This document shows positions 33,008 through 41,341 of a stretch of DNA of 41,931 bases, piece by piece. Positions within the stretch are counted from its first letter, which is position 1. Each line of letters begins with the position of its first letter. The notes beneath the pieces were generated by a model that was given only the letters and a program-made list of their open reading frames with translations, was not told the DNA's origin and ran no database searches. The DNA is taken from the NCBI RefSeq assembly GCF_000955805.1, contig NZ_JYOA01000001.1:5456-47386 (forward strand), in the 5' to 3' direction. A program made the translations under genes and the position numbers. This stretch comes from Pseudomonas sp. 21 (GTDB lineage: Bacteria > Pseudomonadota > Gammaproteobacteria > Pseudomonadales > Pseudomonadaceae).

Positions 33008-33958
33008 TCAGGACTCCACGGCTCGCGCCGGAACCTCTGCCGGCGCCCGGTGCAGGCCGATGGCCCAGAGTACGCCGACGGTCAGCAGGACAATCGCCAG
33101 CGCCTCCACCGGGCCGGGCAACCGCTGCTCGTTGAGGTAGGCATAGGCGCAGGCGAACAGTGTTTCAAAGACGATCAACTGGCCGCCGAGGCTCATTGGC
33201 AGGCGGCGCGTTGCGGCGTTCCACAGGCCATTGGCGACCCAGGAGCCGAAGATGGCGAGGAACAGCGAGACCCAGAGGAACACCATCCAGCGCTCCGCGG
33301 AAATGCCGCTCGGCACCGCCTGCGGCGCGATCAGCACGCCCACGCCGGCGAGCACCACGGCCATGACGCCGGTGACCACGCCAATCAAGGTCGACCACTC
33401 GTGGCTGTTGAAATGGCTGGCCTTCAGGTAGCGCGCGTTGGCGGTGGCGTACCAGGACCAGCAGACCACCGCCGAGAAACCGCAGACGATGCCGAGGATG
33501 CGCTCACCTGGCGTGCTGCCGGCGGCCATCAGCGCCGACGGATCGAAGTTGATGCAGAGGATGCCGAGGGCGACCAGCGCCAGCGGCATTTTCATCCGCG
33601 ACAGCGGCAGCGAGTCCCGCTCCGAACGGCTGCGATAGCTGATCGCCAGCGGCATGATGCCGTTGATCAGCGAGGCCGCCGCCACTCCGGCGAACTGCAC
33701 CGCCGCCGAGAGCAGCGCGAAGTACAGCAGGTTGCCGGCCAGGGACAGGCGAATCAGCATCGACAGGTCCTCGCGGCTGACCCGGCGCAGCAGGCCGAGG
33801 GCCACCGGCAAGGCGATCAGCAGCGAGATGGCGCCATACAGCGCGAAACGCACGGAACTGATCAGCAGCGGGTTGAATTCCGGCACCAGCGACGGCGCGA
33901 GGATCACTCCGCCCCAGATTGCGCCTGCCATGCCGGCGTAGACCACCCCGCGTTTCAT
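33008..33958 (-). CDS. EamA/DMT-superfamily transporter
   Basis: The protein has 316 residues with about ten hydrophobic helices in two repeats (about 5-130 and 160-305), ending LLTVGVLWAIGLHRAP. It is a member of the drug/metabolite transporter superfamily, usually exporters of amino acids or metabolites. The start at 33958 is chosen because it begins helix 1 (KRGVVYAGMAGAIWGGVI). The frame continues much further upstream but only through the divergent LysR gene. The regulator next door is broken, so its control may be lost. Confidence 0.88.
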   Translation of the reverse strand: MKRGVVYAGMAGAIWGGVILAPSLVPEFNPLLISSVRFALYGAISLLIALPVALGLLRRVSREDLSMLIRLSLAGNLLYFALLSAAVQFAGVAAASLINGIMPLAISYRSRSERDSLPLSRMKMPLALVALGILCINFDPSALMAAGSTPGERILGIVCGFSAVVCWSWYATANARYLKASHFNSHEWSTLIGVVTGVMAVVLAGVGVLIAPQAVPSGISAERWMVFLWVSLFLAIFGSWVANGLWNAATRRLPMSLGGQLIVFETLFACAYAYLNEQRLPGPVEALAIVLLTVGVLWAIGLHRAPAEVPARAVES

Positions 33959-34057
33959 TTCCCACACCCTCGATACAGCGCCAAAAGAGCCGCCACGGTA
34001 GCGGTTGTGGTAGGTTCTGACCAAGGATAAATCCGCACCGAGACATTCCCGCCAGGA

Positions 34058-35029
34058 ATGCCTGAAGCCTTTCACCGGAGAGCCGCCATCAGCCGTTACC
34101 TGCGCACCCTGCCGCCCCTGGAAACCCTCATCACCTTCGAGGCCGTGGGCCGCTATGGCAGCTTCACCCAGGCTGCCACCGAGCTGTTCCTCACCCAGAG
34201 CGCGGTGAGCAAGCAGATGCGCGCACTGGAAGACAGCCTCAAGGTGCCGCTGTTCGAGCGCAAACCGCGCGGCGTCACCCTCACCGCCGCCGGCGCGGAG
34301 TTGCTGACCACCGTGGATATGCTGCTCGAACGCCTGCAACACAGCGTGCGGCGCATCCGCAATGTGCACCAGAGCAACGCCGTGTCGGTGCTGGCGACCC
34401 ACGCGCTGGCGCAGTTCTGGCTGTTCCCCAAGCTGATCGAGTTCAACAAGGCGCACCCCGGCATCGCCGTGCATGTCCATGCGATCAACGAGATCGACGA
34501 AGCCAGCCTGGTGGATTTCGACCTGGGCATCCTCTAGGGCGCCGGCGACTGGACCACGCTGAACAGCCGCTTCGTGCTGCCCGAAGTGGTCTACCCGGTC
34601 GCCCGCCCGGACTTCGACGCCTCGCGCATCACCAGCCTCGACCAGCTCGCCACCGCGCCACTGGTGCAACTGGACACCTCGGCCTGGAGCTGCCTGGACT
34701 GGCACGACTGGTTCGGCCACTTCGGCAAGGATTACCAGCCGGCGGAGAGCGACCCGGTGTTCAACCAGCTCACCCTCGCCTACCGCGCCGTGCAGCAGGG
34801 CATGGGCATTGGCCTGGCCTGGGGCTTCATGGCCGACGAAGCGGTGGCCAACGGCGAGATGCAGCGGGTGACGGACCTGGCCATGGTCACCGAGCGCGGC
34901 GAGTACCTGGTGTCCCTGCGCCACCGCCAGCTGTCACCCGCGGCGCAGCTGTTCCATGACTGGTTGCTGGAGTCGGTCACGCTTGCCGGGGAGCAGCGGC
35001 CCGCCGCTGAAGCAAACTTTCCTGCCTAA
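34058..35029 (+). pseudogene. GcvA-like LysR regulator interrupted by an in-frame TAG
   Basis: The first part (34058-34537) encodes a LysR winged helix (LPPLETLITFEAVGRYGSFTQAATELFLTQSAVSKQMRALE) and the start of the effector domain, ending VDFDLGIL at a TAG (34535-34537). The same frame then continues GAGDWTTLNSRFVLPEVVYPVARPDF to the natural end at 35029. GcvA-type proteins normally read LGIxYGxGxW here, so a Tyr codon has probably become TAG by a single base change. No frame shift is involved. Either this is a recent pseudogene or a sequencing error. It is divergent from the EamA transporter, its presumed target. Confidence 0.88.
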
Positions 35030-35214
35030 TGGCGAATTGCCAGGAAAATTAGGAAAAAACCGGCTATGCCATCTGTTGCGCGCCCTTTTCGCGCGCACCA
35101 GCGGCCTCCAGGTCGTGCGCGATATCGGAGCTTTGCGAGCGGTGCCTGTCGAGGCATGACGCTTTCCTGGAGCAGGAAATTCAGGACTCCCACCGACGGA
35201 GCGGAGAATCCTTC

Positions 35215-36642
35215 ATGAAACTCAATTTGCCTACAGTGGGCCCGATCGTGGGCTTCACCACAGACAACCAGGCCAGAATATTTCTGCGTGGACTTGATCA
35301 GCGCGATGGCGACGGCTTTCGCCGCTGCTTCGCCATAGTCCGTTGCCGAATTGCCGGCAGCCCGACCTGGAGCGCCCCGCTATTCAACAAACTGACGTTC
35401 AACTTCGACTTCACCGGCGTCATAGCCCTCCAGGGCCTTGTACCCAACACCACCTATGAGTACCAGGCCTGCTGGTTCTTCGCCGACACCGGACTCGACC
35501 GGCTCGCCCTGTTCGACCCCAACATTTTCGAATGGCCGACATCGACCGACGGACCGTACGACAGCTTCACCACCGGGCCCAGTGACCAGGTCACCCAGCG
35601 CCACTATGCGGTCGGTTCGTGTCGCTACCTGTTGCGCTTGTTCGAAAAGCAGTTCGGCGAGGAACGCGGCGACAAGCTGTTCAAAAGCATCCTGGATCAA
35701 CGAGCCAAACAGCCGCTCGATGGCCTGGTGATGATCGGTGATCAAATCTATGCGGACGATCTGAATCTGATCGCTCCCGACACCACCATCGATGAATTTC
35801 TGCTGCGGTATCGCTCCGTCTTCAGCCAGCCGTACCTCCGCCAGCTGATGGCCAATCTACCCACCTACATGATCCTCGATGACCACGAGATCGAGGACAA
35901 CTGGCCGAAGCATGCAGGGAAAGGCTCCGCCACCACCTTGTTCACCCACGCCATGTACGCCTACCAGATCTACCAGTGCAGCCACGGCCCGCTGTTGCGA
36001 GCGACGCCGGATGGTCGCATAGACGGGATACCCGATCGCTACTGGTATACCTTCAGCGACGGCTGTGCCGCCTGGTTCGTCATGGACACCCGCACCGAGA
36101 GGGTCATCGCCCCCAGGAGCGGCCCTCCCCGCATTATCAGCGAGCGCCAGCTCCAGGCACTGCTCGACTGGCTGTCCGCACCTACGCCCCAGGTCAAGAT
36201 GGTGGTGACCTCGGTACCGATCTTTCCCGATCTGCGCTCAGACAACGACGACAAGTGGGGCGCATTTCAGCAGCAGCGCCACATCATCCTGGAGCACATC
36301 CGCACCAATGCCATCAACAAGGTGGTCTTCGTTTCCGGCGATGTGCACTGCTCATTCGCCGGCAAGCTGGAGCTGCGGGGACAGAAGGCATTCGGCGTGC
36401 ACTACATCGTGTCCTCGTCGTTCTTCTGGCCGCTCTTCCGCATGCAGGATCATGACTTCGCCTTCGACGTGGATCTCGAAGGTACGCCAGGGCAACAGTA
36501 CATCCCCAGGCTGCTCTCGGATGACATCTACTCCGACGACAACTACGCGCGGATCTCCGTCTCGCCAACCGAAGTCGAAGTCAATTACTACGATCGCAGA
36601 GGCAGTCGGCTGAACAAGAAGAAAATCCAACTGAAGTTCTGA
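35215..36642 (+). CDS. PhoD-like metallophosphatase, apparently cytoplasmic
   Basis: The protein has 475 residues. PhoD-family motifs are GSCRY (Cys136), MIGDQIYADD (Asp176, Tyr179), ILDDHEIEDNW (222-230) and FVSGDVHCSF (Asp376, His378). These ligate the Fe/Ca centre in alkaline phosphatase D-type phosphodiesterases. An N-terminal beta domain (about 8-120) is present, but there is no Tat or Sec signal, unlike secreted PhoD, so it belongs to the signal-less PhoD-like group. It has lower GC and more A/T-ending codons than its neighbours, hinting at transfer. GGAG lies about 8 bases before the ATG. Confidence 0.9.
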   Translation: MKLNLPTVGPIVGFTTDNQARIFLRGLDQRDGDGFRRCFAIVRCRIAGSPTWSAPLFNKLTFNFDFTGVIALQGLVPNTTYEYQACWFFADTGLDRLALFDPNIFEWPTSTDGPYDSFTTGPSDQVTQRHYAVGSCRYLLRLFEKQFGEERGDKLFKSILDQRAKQPLDGLVMIGDQIYADDLNLIAPDTTIDEFLLRYRSVFSQPYLRQLMANLPTYMILDDHEIEDNWPKHAGKGSATTLFTHAMYAYQIYQCSHGPLLRATPDGRIDGIPDRYWYTFSDGCAAWFVMDTRTERVIAPRSGPPRIISERQLQALLDWLSAPTPQVKMVVTSVPIFPDLRSDNDDKWGAFQQQRHIILEHIRTNAINKVVFVSGDVHCSFAGKLELRGQKAFGVHYIVSSSFFWPLFRMQDHDFAFDVDLEGTPGQQYIPRLLSDDIYSDDNYARISVSPTEVEVNYYDRRGSRLNKKKIQLKF

Positions 36643-36647
36643 CGAAC

Positions 36648-36682
36648 CCGGTGACTCGGTAGCGCGCCTGCCGAGTCACCGG
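36648..36682. terminator. Long hairpin between convergent PhoD-like and MBL genes
   Basis: CCGGTGACTCGG (36648-36659) pairs perfectly with CCGAGTCACCGG (36671-36682) over an 11-base loop. It lies in the 44-base convergent gap. No clear T-tract follows on either strand, so it may work as a weak terminator or mRNA end stabiliser for both genes. Confidence 0.6.
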
Positions 36683-36686
36683 CCGC

Positions 36687-37787
36687 TCACTCGACACCCG
36701 GCAGGGCAATTTCCGTCAACGGTTCGAGCACCTTGTAGCGACTTCCATAACCAGCGCGCCTGATGTTCTCGATGAGCCCGTCGTACCGCAGCAAGGGTAT
36801 GGTCCGCGCGTGCTGGCCGGGATCGTTGCCGAAAAAGTTTTCCCAGTGCCCAAGCACTACCAGACGCGGCCGTGTAACACGCAACAGGCCTCCAGGGTAG
36901 TAGTCCACCTGGTTCCAGCTGGCAGCACAGAGAATTTCCAGGTCAAAGCCCTTGCGATCGGCGAGTACCGGCGGAAAGCCGAACGGCGGCCGCGCGGCGC
37001 TGTCCTGGAAGTGGATCCGGTAGACCGGCAGGCCGTCCGGCCCCAGCAGGTCAATGATCCATGCCAGCGTGTGGTGCCCGAGTTTCCAGCCCCGGATATA
37101 GGTCGGCGCCTCTTCCAGGTCATTGTCATAGGCGCCCGGCAGAAAGTTGTGCCGCAGTATGTGCCCCGCGTGCATGCTCGCGACGGGCATGGCGCGAATG
37201 GTGCCTTTCGGACGTCCGTTGGGCAGCCTCGCCGGATCATCGCCGTCCTGTAACCGTTCGCCGGACGAATAGAACCAGGTGCCACGGTAATCCGGCACTC
37301 CGACCGGCGCTATCTGGTCGTCGGCCGGTACGACAATACGTCTGGGATCCACCAGCGGGCGGGGATCCCGATCACTGCGCGAGGCTCGCAGAATGTGCCC
37401 GACCGTCTCGGAGCCATAGACCTTGGCATTGGGCGTCTGGATCTGCATGACGCGGGGCACGTCAAGCAGATGGTCGTAATGCGCATGCCCCACCAGCAAC
37501 ATGGTCACGTCCGGAGCCAGAGGCATGTAGCGATCGATCCTGGGCTCATTCGGCCGCACAGTGATCGGCGGCAGGCCGAGCAGGCCCAGCGTGGCGGGAT
37601 TGCTGAACGAAGGTCCGATCACGAAGCCCTCGCCACGCCAATGCATCAGCCAGCCGCCCACCCCCAGATACTGCAGTTTCGGTTCCGCCAGTCCCGTGTC
37701 CCTGGAGACGTACAGCCCCTGAGACTCAGGCGTATGCGTACAGCCCAGCAGAAGTATCAGGGCCAGCGATATGAGCCCAGCACGCAT
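36687..37787 (-). CDS. Metallo-beta-lactamase-fold lipoprotein hydrolase
   Basis: The protein has 366 residues. The signal ends at lipobox LLGC (Cys16), so it is probably a lipoprotein of the periplasmic face. The MBL metal motif is HAHYDH (His101, His103, Asp105, His106), with later metal-ligand candidates in PVASMHAGH, RIHFQDSA and VVLGHWENFF. It looks related to NAPE-PLD/UlaG-like MBL hydrolases, but the substrate is unknown. GGGGAGAACGAC sets the start at 37787. It is convergent with the PhoD-like gene, another phosphodiester-type hydrolase. Confidence 0.87.
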   Translation of the reverse strand: MRAGLISLALILLLGCTHTPESQGLYVSRDTGLAEPKLQYLGVGGWLMHWRGEGFVIGPSFSNPATLGLLGLPPITVRPNEPRIDRYMPLAPDVTMLLVGHAHYDHLLDVPRVMQIQTPNAKVYGSETVGHILRASRSDRDPRPLVDPRRIVVPADDQIAPVGVPDYRGTWFYSSGERLQDGDDPARLPNGRPKGTIRAMPVASMHAGHILRHNFLPGAYDNDLEEAPTYIRGWKLGHHTLAWIIDLLGPDGLPVYRIHFQDSAARPPFGFPPVLADRKGFDLEILCAASWNQVDYYPGGLLRVTRPRLVVLGHWENFFGNDPGQHARTIPLLRYDGLIENIRRAGYGSRYKVLEPLTEIALPGVE

Positions 37788-37887
37788 GTCGTTCTCCCCG
37801 CGATTTGCGACCTGTCGATGACCGCTGCCGGCCCCTCGGAAGAGCGTAGTTAGCCACGGGGAAAGCTCCAACCCGACCGCGATGCTG

Positions 37888-38370
37888 CTAGTACAAGACC
37901 TCCCGCAATCGCGCGATCACCTGCTCGATCGAAGGCCCCTTCACCACGGGTGGTACGGGCGCTTCGCCGAACTCGCGCCAGACGAACAGGGTCAACTCGG
38001 CGCCGTCGGTCTGGGTGGCGGCGTCCTCGACATGGGCGAACTGGGTGAGCGAACGGTAACGCGCATCGGCCCAGAACGCTTCCTCCACCCAGGCGTACAC
38101 CGGGATGAAATGGAAGTGGATCGGGAGGCCCGGCGAATGGCCGAAGCGGCCGATGTACAGCCATTTGGGTTGCAGCGTCTGTTCGAGGATGCGCTGGACT
38201 TTCGCCATCAACACGCCCATTTCCGCCAGCGCGGCTTCCGGCAGGTCGGCCAGGGATGCCACCGGCTGCTTCGAGCCGAGCATCAGGTAACCCGGCAGGG
38301 CGGACGCCAGATGGTGGTTGAGCAGCCAGTGCTCGGTCTGGTGGATGATGTGGGTGGCAGGAATCTGCAT
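37888..38370 (-). CDS. HIT-like family protein
   Basis: The protein has 160 residues. HIT features are IIHQTEHWLLNHHL, PGYLMLGSKQPVASLADLP and PIHFHFIPVY. The histidine triad is incomplete: Pro takes the first His position, while His85 and His87 (middle and last) remain. HIT proteins hydrolyse or transfer nucleotidyl groups (Ap4A, AMP-lysine), and the middle His is the nucleophile. A C-terminal extension (110-160) is not part of the HIT core. No operon partner is evident; gaps on either side are 100 and 73 bases. Confidence 0.82.
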   Translation of the reverse strand: MQIPATHIIHQTEHWLLNHHLASALPGYLMLGSKQPVASLADLPEAALAEMGVLMAKVQRILEQTLQPKWLYIGRFGHSPGLPIHFHFIPVYAWVEEAFWADARYRSLTQFAHVEDAATQTDGAELTLFVWREFGEAPVPPVVKGPSIEQVIARLREVLY

Positions 38371-38443
38371 CGACTGGCGTCCAGCGCAAAACGGGACGCC
38401 AGCCTAGCAGACTGCCCCCTGGAGATCGCCCATGCAGGGGCCT

Positions 38444-39133
38444 TCAGGCGAGCGCGACCCAGCCGCGGAAGGCGAAGCCGACGTAGAAGGCTTCGATGCG
38501 GCTGAAACCGGCTTCCCAGAGCAGCGCTTCGTCCTGCTCGGGAGTGAGGATGTTCAGGTGCGCGTCCACGGCGCTGCGAGCCTGCTGCGCGCTGGCCGCC
38601 TGCATGCCCGCGCTGACGGCGAACTCGGCATAGCGCGACAGCCAGCGCGCCCGTTCACCGGCCCCCTGCGGCACGCAGAGGTGCGCCATGACGAAGACCG
38701 CGCCGGGCCTCAGGCGGGTGTGGATCTCGCGCAGCACGCGCAGGCGTTCTGCCTCGGGCAGGAAGTGCAGGGTCAGCAGACAGGCCCCGCCGTCGAACGG
38801 ACCCGGCGGTGCGTCTTCGATGTAGCCCTGCAGCAGGTCCGCGCGTGGAGCATTCGGCCCCAGCATCTGCGCCGCCACCGCGAGCATCTCGGCGGAGGGG
38901 TCGACGCCGGTGAAGCGCCAGGCTGGCTGGGCCTCGGCAAAGGCCCGCAGCTCCATGCCGCCGCCCGCGCCAAGCACCAGCACGTGGCTGTCGTGCGGTG
39001 CCTGCTCTGCCAGCAGGATGGCCGCCATGCGGTGCAGGTCGAACAGGCCGGGGACGAAGCGCGGCGGATTTTCCGCGTAGCGCGCGGCGGCCTCGGGGTC
39101 GTGGAATGGTGCCATCAGTTCGGAGTGGTTCAT
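38444..39133 (-). CDS. Class I SAM-dependent methyltransferase
   Basis: The protein has 229 residues. SAM-binding motif I is VLVLGAGGGMELRAFA (52-67), the acidic end of strand 2 is FTGVDPSAEML, and motif III is FDGGACLLTLHFLPEAERLRVLREIHTRLRPGA. It is similar to small-molecule methyltransferases of pseudomonads. The substrate is unknown. AAGGGA sets the start at 39133. It lies 17 bases after the small membrane-protein gene on the same strand, so the two form an operon under the palindrome at 39580. Confidence 0.9.
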   Translation of the reverse strand: MNHSELMAPFHDPEAAARYAENPPRFVPGLFDLHRMAAILLAEQAPHDSHVLVLGAGGGMELRAFAEAQPAWRFTGVDPSAEMLAVAAQMLGPNAPRADLLQGYIEDAPPGPFDGGACLLTLHFLPEAERLRVLREIHTRLRPGAVFVMAHLCVPQGAGERARWLSRYAEFAVSAGMQAASAQQARSAVDAHLNILTPEQDEALLWEAGFSRIEAFYVGFAFRGWVALA

Positions 39134-39150
39134 GCAGATTCCCTTGCGTT

Positions 39151-39537
39151 TCACTCGCTGGCGAACAGCTTCTTCAGCTCCCGCTCGCTCACGGCCTTGG
39201 CCATGGCGGTGAGGAATACCTTGAACAGCAGCCCGCAGAACATCGCCGTGAGGGCGATGGTGAAGAAGGTCGCCACCAGCCAGTCGATCGGCGCCCAGCC
39301 GCTGGCGATCACTACCGGACGGTAGACCAGGGTGCCGGCGATCACCACCCAGTGGCTGAAGCAGTAGAAGCACTGGAACAGGTGGCCGGCCTGCGGGTGG
39401 ACTTTCCAGGCCAGCGCGCGCAGGGGTGCGAAAAGTTCGGTCTGGGTAACGGTCATGGACAGGGCCGCGGAGGCGATGGCCAGGGCAAGGCAGGTCCACA
39501 GCGCGCCGGCTAGCGGCGAGTTCAAGAGATCGAGCAT
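39151..39537 (-). CDS. DUF1360-like small membrane protein
   Basis: The protein has 128 residues with about three hydrophobic helices (8-28, 62-82, 86-112). The CFYCFSHWVV motif (Cys56, Cys59, Trp63) recalls the CxxCxxxW of DUF1360 proteins, of unknown function. It is the promoter-proximal gene of an operon with the methyltransferase. Its 5' region holds a perfect palindrome, and an Rrf2 regulator gene follows upstream on the same strand. The longer frame to 39618 would run through that palindrome and is rejected. Confidence 0.8.
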   Translation of the reverse strand: MLDLLNSPLAGALWTCLALAIASAALSMTVTQTELFAPLRALAWKVHPQAGHLFQCFYCFSHWVVIAGTLVYRPVVIASGWAPIDWLVATFFTIALTAMFCGLLFKVFLTAMAKAVSERELKKLFASE

Positions 39538-39579
39538 GGGAGCGGTCCTGGGGATGATGAACAAGGCTTCGAATCTTTC

Positions 39580-39596
39580 GTTACTTTTAAAGTAAC
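39580..39596. promoter_or_regulatory. Perfect palindromic operator candidate for the Rrf2 regulator
   Basis: GTTACTTT-T-AAAGTAAC, 8-base arms and one central base, AT-rich in GC-rich surroundings. It lies 43 bases upstream of the membrane-protein ATG (39537) and 58 bases beyond the Rrf2 stop. Rrf2-family sites are often AT-rich dyads of this kind. No second copy is seen upstream of the Rrf2 gene itself. Confidence 0.65.
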
Positions 39597-39653
39597 TTGA
39601 GTGAGCGCACAGGGTCAACGTCAGTCATCAACCGCTATTTCAGCCGGCCACTC

Positions 39654-40085
39654 TCAGCGGCCTTTCGGGTAGAGCGCGGTGAAGCGTTCGGCCAGATCGG
39701 CCAGGGACACGGCGCCCAGGCGCTCCAGGAGGATGGCCGTGGCCTGCTCCATGGCGTCCTGCAGCGCGTCGTTGACCACCTTTTCCACCAGGCAGTCCGG
39801 GTGCACGTTGTCGAAGCCCATGGCGAACAGGCGCTCGCTGCCCACTGCGCGGTAGACGTCCAGCAGCGTCACCTGCCCGAGGTCGCAGTCCAGCGTCCAG
39901 CCGCCGCCGTGGCCCTTCTCCGAACGCACGTAGCCGGCCTCGCGCAGGCCGCCCATGGTCCGCCGCACCACGGCCGGGTTGGTGCCGAGCATCCGGGCGA
40001 TGCGCTCGGAGGTCACGGGCTGGTCGTCGCGGGCCATGTGCAGCAGCACGTGGAGCATGCGCGAGAGGCGGCTGTCGGTTCTCAC
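39654..40085 (-). CDS. Rrf2-family transcriptional regulator
   Basis: The protein has 143 residues. The winged helix is LHVLLHMARDDQPVTSERIARMLGTNPAVVRRTMGGLREAGYVRSEKGHGGGWTL. The three-cysteine Fe-S cluster of IscR/NsrR is missing; only Cys67 and Cys98 (PDCLVEKVVNDAL) are present, so it is a cluster-free type that may sense thiol-reactive or redox signals through Cys98. It is co-directional with and upstream of the membrane-protein/methyltransferase genes and is the natural binder of the palindrome between them. Confidence 0.9.
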   Translation of the reverse strand: MRTDSRLSRMLHVLLHMARDDQPVTSERIARMLGTNPAVVRRTMGGLREAGYVRSEKGHGGGWTLDCDLGQVTLLDVYRAVGSERLFAMGFDNVHPDCLVEKVVNDALQDAMEQATAILLERLGAVSLADLAERFTALYPKGR

Positions 40086-40226
40086 TGGGGAATCTCGAAG
40101 GGAAATGCGACAGCATCATCGCACCCCGCCACTGCGTGGTTCAAACCCGTGCGCCACTGGAATTGCCATGGGAATGGGCGACAATGGCGGTCACGCGCCC
40201 TCTTCCGCCTTCCGCGAGCCCTGACC

Positions 40227-40730
40227 ATGAACGATCTTTCCATCCAGCTGGTGCAGACCGGCCCTGAACACCAGGACCTGATCCGCAACCTCTACCAGTA
40301 CTACGCCTACGAGTCGTCGGACTGGGAAGACGAGGACGTGGAGGTCGACGGCCGCTTCTACATCCACGAGGAGCACCTGGCGCGCTACTGGAGCGAGCCG
40401 GAGTGGAGCGCCAACCTGATCCTCGCCGACGGCTTCATCGCCGGCTTCCTGCTGGTGGAAGGCAGCGAGCTGCCGGGCATCGACGCGCTGGAGCTGTCGG
40501 ACCTGTTCGTGCTGAAGAAGTACCGCCGCATGGGCATCGGCCGCGCGCTGGCCAACCAGGTGCTGCTGGGCAATCCCGGTCCTTGGCTGGTGCGTTTCTA
40601 CGCCCAGGACGAGGTGGCGGCGGCCTTCTGGAAAGCCGTGTTCGCCGACCTGCCGCGCCCGGTGCAAAGCATCGAGCCGGGGGACGATCCGCAGCTGGTG
40701 AGTTACCTGATCAGCCCAGCGACGCACTGA
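40227..40730 (+). CDS. GNAT-family N-acetyltransferase
   Basis: The protein has 167 residues. The acetyl-CoA-binding motif A is LELSDLFVLKKYRRMGIGRALANQVL (about 90-115), including RRMGIG. A preceding strand, ANLILADGFIAGFLLVEG, and an acidic N-terminal insert (YYAYESSDWEDEDVEVDG) are present. The substrate is unknown. It has its own promoter region of about 140 bases, divergent from the Rrf2 gene. The gene-free part 40086-40226 shows no copy of the Rrf2 palindrome. Confidence 0.9.
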   Translation: MNDLSIQLVQTGPEHQDLIRNLYQYYAYESSDWEDEDVEVDGRFYIHEEHLARYWSEPEWSANLILADGFIAGFLLVEGSELPGIDALELSDLFVLKKYRRMGIGRALANQVLLGNPGPWLVRFYAQDEVAAAFWKAVFADLPRPVQSIEPGDDPQLVSYLISPATH

Positions 40731-40839
40731 GAGCGCTGTACGCCAGGATCAGTCTTCTGTCATTTCCGATCATTGAGCCAGCTGCCGGACCGGCCGTATC
40801 GTCCTGAGTGAACAACAAGAACGCTCAGGAGGAACTCCC

Positions 40840-41283
40840 GTGACTGCACTGAACCTGCATCCCCAGGCCGCCGCTTCGCTGGCCAGCTGGCACCAGATGG
40901 TGGCTGCCAAGAACCTGTCCAACCTGCCGCAACTGCTGGCGCCCAACGCGGTGTTCCGCTCGCCCATGGCGCACTCGCCCTACCCCGGCGCGCCAGTCGT
41001 CTCGACCATCCTCAACACCGTGCTGCAGGTGTTCGAGAACTTCACCTACCACCGCGAACTGGCCACCGGCGACGGCCTGAACGTGGTCCTGGAGTTCAGT
41101 GCCACGGTCAACGGCAAGGACCTCAAGGGCATCGACATGATCCGCTTCGACGAAGACGGCAAGATCGTCGAGTTCGAGGTGATGGTCCGTCCGCTCAGCG
41201 GCCTGCAGGCCCTGGGCGAGGAAATGGGTCGCCGCCTGGCGCCCTACCTGGCCGCAGCCAAGGCGCAGACTGCCAAGAGCTGA
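40840..41283 (+). CDS. NTF2-like (SnoaL-type) protein
   Basis: The protein has 147 residues with a cone-shaped NTF2 fold predicted from SLASWHQMVAAKNLSNLPQLLAPNAVFRSPMAHSPYPG and KGIDMIRFDEDGKIVEFEVMVRPLSGLQ. Members are ketosteroid-isomerase-like enzymes or small-ligand binders, and no catalytic dyad is obvious here. The start is GTG at 40840 with an excellent CAGGAGG site; no ATG fits. It is 58 bases upstream of the thioredoxin-fold gene on the same strand. Confidence 0.88.
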   Translation: MTALNLHPQAAASLASWHQMVAAKNLSNLPQLLAPNAVFRSPMAHSPYPGAPVVSTILNTVLQVFENFTYHRELATGDGLNVVLEFSATVNGKDLKGIDMIRFDEDGKIVEFEVMVRPLSGLQALGEEMGRRLAPYLAAAKAQTAKS

Positions 41284-41341
41284 TTGCCCGCCAGGGGGAT
41301 TTCTGCTGGGATGAGCCATCACCCGCTTCAAGGAAATCCCC

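Noticed and set aside
33959-34924. N-terminal extension of the EamA protein
   Set aside because: It is antisense to the LysR gene, and the transporter's first helix starts right after the ATG at 33958.
34574-35029. Second half of the broken LysR gene as an independent gene
   Set aside because: It lacks a DNA-binding domain and start signals and is in the same frame as the first half.
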